Source: Bacteroidales bacterium (GTDB taxonomy: Bacteria > Bacteroidota > Bacteroidia > Bacteroidales > F082). Taken from it: a DNA stretch of 64,000 nt. The notes beneath the pieces are model-generated. The model did not search any database, had not been told where the DNA came from, and saw only the letters and a program-made list of their open reading frames with translations. The stretch lies in NCBI GenBank assembly GCA_017531225.1, contig JAFXLL010000003.1, positions 1 through 64,000 on the forward strand, read 5' to 3'. The position numbers and the translations under genes are program-made. Positions 60,703 through 64,000 of the stretch are shown here, one piece after another; the first letter of the stretch is position 1, and the number at the start of each line of letters is the position of its first letter.

Positions 60703-61584
60703 ATGAAAAAAGTTACCTATATCATATTGCTGGCCTTGGGCCTGATGTTTGTTTCCTCATGTAACCGCCTCGATATTCTTGGCATGGTGGTCAACCGTAG
60801 CGACACCGAAGCCCGTGTGACTGACTGGCTCGACTGGAACGACCACAACGGGATGCCTGTCATCGACAACGTCCCTGACGAATACCGTTTTTATTCCTGC
60901 TCGGACACCCATATCAACGACGACAACTCGCGTTTCGCCAACTACATCACCGCTGAGCGCAACGACTCTACGGCTATTTTCAGCATCATTGCCGGAGACC
61001 TTGCCAACGAGAGCGGGGAGAATCCTTATATTTTGGCTGAAGCGGCTATGAAATACAATCCCGCCATCCATGCCGACGACGACCCCTGTTTCCCCATCAT
61101 CGGCAACCACGATGTGTATTTCGACTGTGCGGACCATTACAAAAACCATTTCCACACCTCGACCTACGCCGTGACGGTGGAGACGGTTTCAGGCTTGAAA
61201 GACCTGTATCTGTTCCTGGATTCAGGCAACGGCACCCACGGTGAACGCCAGCTGAAATGGCTTGAGGAACAGCTCGCCAAGCGCGACCAGTATCGCCATT
61301 GCTTTGTCATCAGCCACAACTGGCTGTTCCGAACCACCTACAACTACACCACCACGCCTGCAGCCAACCTACCTGAGGACGAGATGTACGCTTTCATGCA
61401 CCTGATGAGCGAGAACCAGGTGGACATGGTGGTGATGGGACATTTCCATTATTGCGACGCCAAGACGTTTGACGGCGTGAAATACGTGATGACCGACAAC
61501 CTCAACGACGGCACAAAGCCTTCGTACATGGTGGTCACCTGCGGTGATAAGATCAGCTACGAATACAGAGAGCTGAAAGAATGA
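60703..61584 (+). CDS. Metallophosphoesterase lipoprotein
   Basis: The 293-residue protein has lipobox cysteine C20 (LGLMFVSSCNRLD) and a calcineurin-like fold: YSCSDTHIN (D68, H70), IIAGDLANE (98-99), IIGNHDVYF (134-137), VISHNW and VVMGHFHY. These are the standard metal-binding blocks. It likely cleaves phosphomonoesters or diesters in the periplasm; substrate unknown. Co-transcribed with the barrel protein. Confidence 0.88.
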   Translation: MKKVTYIILLALGLMFVSSCNRLDILGMVVNRSDTEARVTDWLDWNDHNGMPVIDNVPDEYRFYSCSDTHINDDNSRFANYITAERNDSTAIFSIIAGDLANESGENPYILAEAAMKYNPAIHADDDPCFPIIGNHDVYFDCADHYKNHFHTSTYAVTVETVSGLKDLYLFLDSGNGTHGERQLKWLEEQLAKRDQYRHCFVISHNWLFRTTYNYTTTPAANLPEDEMYAFMHLMSENQVDMVVMGHFHYCDAKTFDGVKYVMTDNLNDGTKPSYMVVTCGDKISYEYRELKE

Positions 61585-61606
61585 TTCGGGATTATTCCCG
61601 AATCAT
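61581..61606. terminator. Palindrome spanning both stop codons of convergent genes
   Basis: ATGATTCGGGA/TCCCGAATCAT is a perfect 11-bp stem with a TTAT loop. It contains the TGA of the metallophosphoesterase (61582-61584) and of glmS (61603-61605). Without a long T-tract its terminator strength is uncertain. Confidence 0.7.
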
Positions 61607-63447
61607 TCCACTGTGACTGATTTGGCCAGGTTACGCGGCTGGTCAACGTTGCAACCACGCATCACGGCGATGTAGTAAGCAAGGATCTGCAACGGGATGG
61701 TAGCCAGCAACGGCGAGTAAATCGATTCGCTTTCCGGGATCTCAATGACGTAGTCGGCCATCTTACGGGCGATGACGTCCTTTTCACTGACGATAGCGAT
61801 GATCTTGCCGTCGCGAGCCTTCACCTCTTGGATATTGCTGATCACCTTCTCATAAGTACGATGGTTGGTGGCGATGAACACCACAGGCATATCCTTGTCG
61901 ATCAGGGCAATAGGACCGTGCTTCATCTCGGCTGCCGGATAACCTTCGGCATGGATGTAGGAGATCTCCTTGAGCTTCAAAGCACCTTCGAGGGCCACTG
62001 GATAGTTCTGCAGACGACCTAAGTAAAGCATGTTGCGCACATCCTTGTACTTGGCGGCGATTTCCTTGACGATACCGCTGTGGTCGAGAGTCCACTGGAT
62101 CTTCTCTGGGATGCGGTCAAGCTCTTGGATGAGCTCAGCACGACGCTCGTCGGTGAGTGTGCCTTTCAGCTCAGCCAAACGCAGGGCGAGCATAGCCATC
62201 ACGGTCACCTGTGAGGTGAATGCCTTGGTGGAGGCCACACCGATTTCCGGACCTGCGTGAGTGTAGATACCAGCATCGGTAGCTCTCGAGATGGAGGAAC
62301 CAATGACGTTGCAGATGCCCAACACGACGGCGCCTTCTTCCTTGGCCAACTTGATGGCGGCCAGCGTATCGGCGGTTTCACCCGACTGTGACACAGCGAT
62401 CACCACATCGTGAGGCGTGATGACGGGATGGCGGTAACGGAACTCGGAGGCGTATTCCACTTTCACGCGGATCTTGGCCAGGAACTCGATGAGATAACTG
62501 CCCACAAGGCTGGCGTGCCAAGAGGTACCGCAAGCCACGAACACGATATTGTCAGCATAGAGCAGCTGCTTCTCATACTGCAGGATGCCGCCCAAGCTCA
62601 CGCTGTTGGTCTCTGTATGCAGACGGCCACGCATGGTGTCACGCACGATGGCGGGCTGTTCATAGATTTCCTTCATCATGAAGTGGTCGAAACCGGCTTT
62701 CTCGATGCTGTCGAGGTTCATCTTCAGCTCCTGCACGTAAGGCATGGCTTCCACATCCTGGATGGTCTTGATGTGCAGTTCTTCACCCAATTTAATACGG
62801 ACCACTTGCTCATCCTCGATGTAAACCACCTTTTGGGTACGGCCCACGATAGGCGTGGCGTCGGAAGCGATGAAATATTCGTTGTCGCCAATACCGATCA
62901 CCATCGGGCTGCCCTTACGAGCGGCGATGATCTCATCCGGATGGTCTTTTTCCACGATAGCGATGGCGTAAGCGCCAATCACGTGGTTGAGGGCGATACG
63001 GACGGCCTCAAACAGGTCGACATGTTCGCTCTGCTGCACATCTTCAATGAGGTTGGTGAGCACCTCGGTATCGGTTGATGACTTAAAGGTGAAGCCACGT
63101 TTCTCAAGCTCCTTGCGGAGGCTCATGTAGTTTTCGATGATGCCGTTGTGGATCAGCGCGATATTGCCAGAGTTGGAAAGGTGAGGGTGGGCGTTGGTCT
63201 GATTGGGCTCGCCGTGGGTGGCCCAACGGGTATGAGCGATGCCAATATGGCCGCTGATATCCTTGGCCGAGGCATATGCTTCCAAATCGGAGACCTTACC
63301 TTTGGCCTTGTAAACATTCAGTTCGTTGTTAGCGTTCAGCAGTGCCACGCCGGCGCTGTCGTAGCCACGATATTCAAGTCGTTTGAGTCCTTCAATGAGG
63401 ATAGGATAGGCATCTTGATGACCTACATAAGCTACAATTCCACACAT
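61603..63447 (-). CDS. glmS: Glutamine-fructose-6-phosphate aminotransferase (isomerising)
   Basis: GlmS makes glucosamine-6-phosphate from fructose-6-phosphate and glutamine, the first step to UDP-GlcNAc. The 614 residues start MCGIVAYVG; Cys2 is the glutaminase nucleophile. The class II amidotransferase domain includes RWATHGEPNQTNAHPH and IHNGIIENY. Two SIS domains follow (FVACGTSWHASLVG, VAVSQSGETADTLAA-type and GRLQNYPVALEGALKLKEIS), ending KSVTVE. ATG 63447 gives Cys2; longer starts do not. No glmS ribozyme is apparent in the 15-base leader. Confidence 0.96.
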   Translation of the reverse strand: MCGIVAYVGHQDAYPILIEGLKRLEYRGYDSAGVALLNANNELNVYKAKGKVSDLEAYASAKDISGHIGIAHTRWATHGEPNQTNAHPHLSNSGNIALIHNGIIENYMSLRKELEKRGFTFKSSTDTEVLTNLIEDVQQSEHVDLFEAVRIALNHVIGAYAIAIVEKDHPDEIIAARKGSPMVIGIGDNEYFIASDATPIVGRTQKVVYIEDEQVVRIKLGEELHIKTIQDVEAMPYVQELKMNLDSIEKAGFDHFMMKEIYEQPAIVRDTMRGRLHTETNSVSLGGILQYEKQLLYADNIVFVACGTSWHASLVGSYLIEFLAKIRVKVEYASEFRYRHPVITPHDVVIAVSQSGETADTLAAIKLAKEEGAVVLGICNVIGSSISRATDAGIYTHAGPEIGVASTKAFTSQVTVMAMLALRLAELKGTLTDERRAELIQELDRIPEKIQWTLDHSGIVKEIAAKYKDVRNMLYLGRLQNYPVALEGALKLKEISYIHAEGYPAAEMKHGPIALIDKDMPVVFIATNHRTYEKVISNIQEVKARDGKIIAIVSEKDVIARKMADYVIEIPESESIYSPLLATIPLQILAYYIAVMRGCNVDQPRNLAKSVTVE

Positions 63448-63468
63448 AGTTAAATAGATATTAAAGAG

Positions 63469-63476
63469 CAAAAGTA
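63469..63476 (-). promoter_or_regulatory. -7 promoter element (TACTTTTG) for glmS
   Basis: Minus-strand TACTTTTG lies 21 bases before ATG 63447. Confidence 0.5.
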
Positions 63477-63516
63477 AGTTTTTTTGAAAAAAGTCAAGTG
63501 AAAAAAGTGAATTTTT

Positions 63517-63524
63517 TAATTTTG
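63517..63524 (+). promoter_or_regulatory. -7 promoter element (TAATTTTG) for the PCMD gene
   Basis: TAATTTTG ends 24 bases before ATG 63549. Confidence 0.55.
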
Positions 63525-63548
63525 TGTTTTAATTCAACCCCAAGTATT

Positions 63549-64000
63549 ATGAGAAGATTCAGCCTTTTTTTAACCGTTTTTATTTGCTTGAGCGGCATCA
63601 CAGCTTTCGCTCAATATGGCACCCAATTTGACAATAGAGGTTTTGAGAACTGGGCTAACTTTGGCAGCAACTCCAACACCTATGAGCCTGTGCATTGGCA
63701 TTCCGGCATGTCGGCATCGGGCAGTTTTTCGGGATTTTTGTCTCAGCAAATCAATGCGTCCACGACCGTCCGTCCCGGCTCATCAGGGACAAAAAGCGTA
63801 AAGCTTTGGCCCGTTTCGGTGCTTGGCGTCACCGCCAATGGCAACATGACCAACGGCAGGATCAACGCAGGCAGCATGTCGGCCACTGGAACTGGGAATT
63901 ACAACTACACCCAACGTTCCGACAGCCGTTTCAATACGCCCATCAACACTGTTCCCGACTCGTTGGCCATATGGGTATGCTTCCGTTCGGCTAGCGCCAG
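63549..64000 (+). CDS. Secreted PCMD-domain protein, 5' part
   Basis: An open frame starts at ATG 63549 and runs off the window end without a stop. It encodes a signal peptide (RRFSLFLTVFICLSGITAFA, then Q) and then FDNRGFENWANFG, SYEPVHWHSG-like sequence, SSGTKSVKLWP and a GRINAGSMSATGTGNYNYT segment. This is the opening of the PCMD (putative carbohydrate metabolism) domain found in Bacteroidota surface proteins. About 150 residues are visible; a T9SS tail, if any, is outside. Confidence 0.8.
   Translation, partial: MRRFSLFLTVFICLSGITAFAQYGTQFDNRGFENWANFGSNSNTYEPVHWHSGMSASGSFSGFLSQQINASTTVRPGSSGTKSVKLWPVSVLGVTANGNMTNGRINAGSMSATGTGNYNYTQRSDSRFNTPINTVPDSLAIWVCFRSASA

Noticed and set aside
62410-63078. 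A 222-codon plus-strand open frame inside glmS
   Set aside because: It lies entirely within well-conserved GlmS coding sequence and shows no independent signal.
63448-63476. glmS ribozyme upstream of glmS
   Set aside because: The leader from the promoter box to the ATG is about 15-20 bases, far too short, and no such structure is visible.
1-64000. Defence island, prophage, CRISPR or biosynthetic cluster
   Set aside because: I found no cas genes, repeat-spacer array, restriction-modification genes, phage structural genes or biosynthetic enzymes in the window. The only mobile traces are the IS3 end and the palindromic repeats.

Overview
The window reads as a chromosome segment of a Bacteroidota bacterium, most likely an uncultured Bacteroidales. 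Evidence for this: the phylum's TAnnTTTG promoter -7 element recurs upstream of about half the transcription units; there is a short RpoD of 288 residues; there are five proteins with a C-terminal type IX secretion (T9SS) sorting domain plus the T9SS gene porQ; and there are many lipoproteins with an xxSC lipobox. I cannot name a species. Coding density is high and genes overlap often (ATGA couplings on one strand, nested stop codons between convergent genes).

Layout. 1-4.4 kb is the accessory corner: the right end of an IS3-family element, a frameshifted nuclease-fold (PBECR-like) gene, bcp peroxiredoxin with a DUF5131 gene, a T9SS surface protein built of 26-residue repeats, a fragment of a low-molecular-weight tyrosine phosphatase, and a Dabb protein. 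4.4-10.4 kb has tRNA-Pro and tRNA-Ser, glmM, a MORN-like secreted protein, a phosphohexomutase fused to a TPR lipoprotein, mltG and an acetyltransferase. 10.4-21 kb holds housekeeping genes: a lipoprotein HtrA with rpoD, a long-form GAPDH, yidC-DUF2750-trkH, and a ClpB without its N-domain. 21-28.4 kb has fadD, a two-gene chromate transporter, a GltS-like symporter, rplS, trmD and a secreted subtilase. 28.4-39.1 kb has ferritin and rubrerythrin, nusB-porQ-recF-DUF721, efp-lpxD, a beta-helix lipoprotein, smpB and DUF1846. 39.1-56.3 kb is a carbohydrate and surface region: a galactose operon (galK, a hexose-1-phosphate nucleotidyltransferase, galM, sugar MFS transporter) directly downstream of a T9SS jelly-roll protein, a divergent GH29 fucosidase lipoprotein, a 2213-residue T9SS protein and a 653-residue T9SS protein. 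56.3-64 kb has aroK, rlmD, nnr, an outer-membrane protein, a metallophosphoesterase, glmS and the start of a PCMD-domain protein.

How genes work together. GlmM and GlmS are two steps of UDP-GlcNAc synthesis, and MltG acts on peptidoglycan. GalM, GalK and the nucleotidyltransferase can form a Leloir-type route from imported galactose to a UDP-sugar without a recognisable GalT. PorQ serves the export route used by the five sorting-domain proteins. Ferritin and rubrerythrin sit together as iron and oxidative-stress functions.

I found no CRISPR array, prophage, defence island or biosynthetic cluster. The observations most worth following are the mutase-lipoprotein fusion, the galactose locus, the dispersed palindromic repeat (one copy serves as a terminator, another encodes the end of nnr), and the two gene remnants near the left edge.
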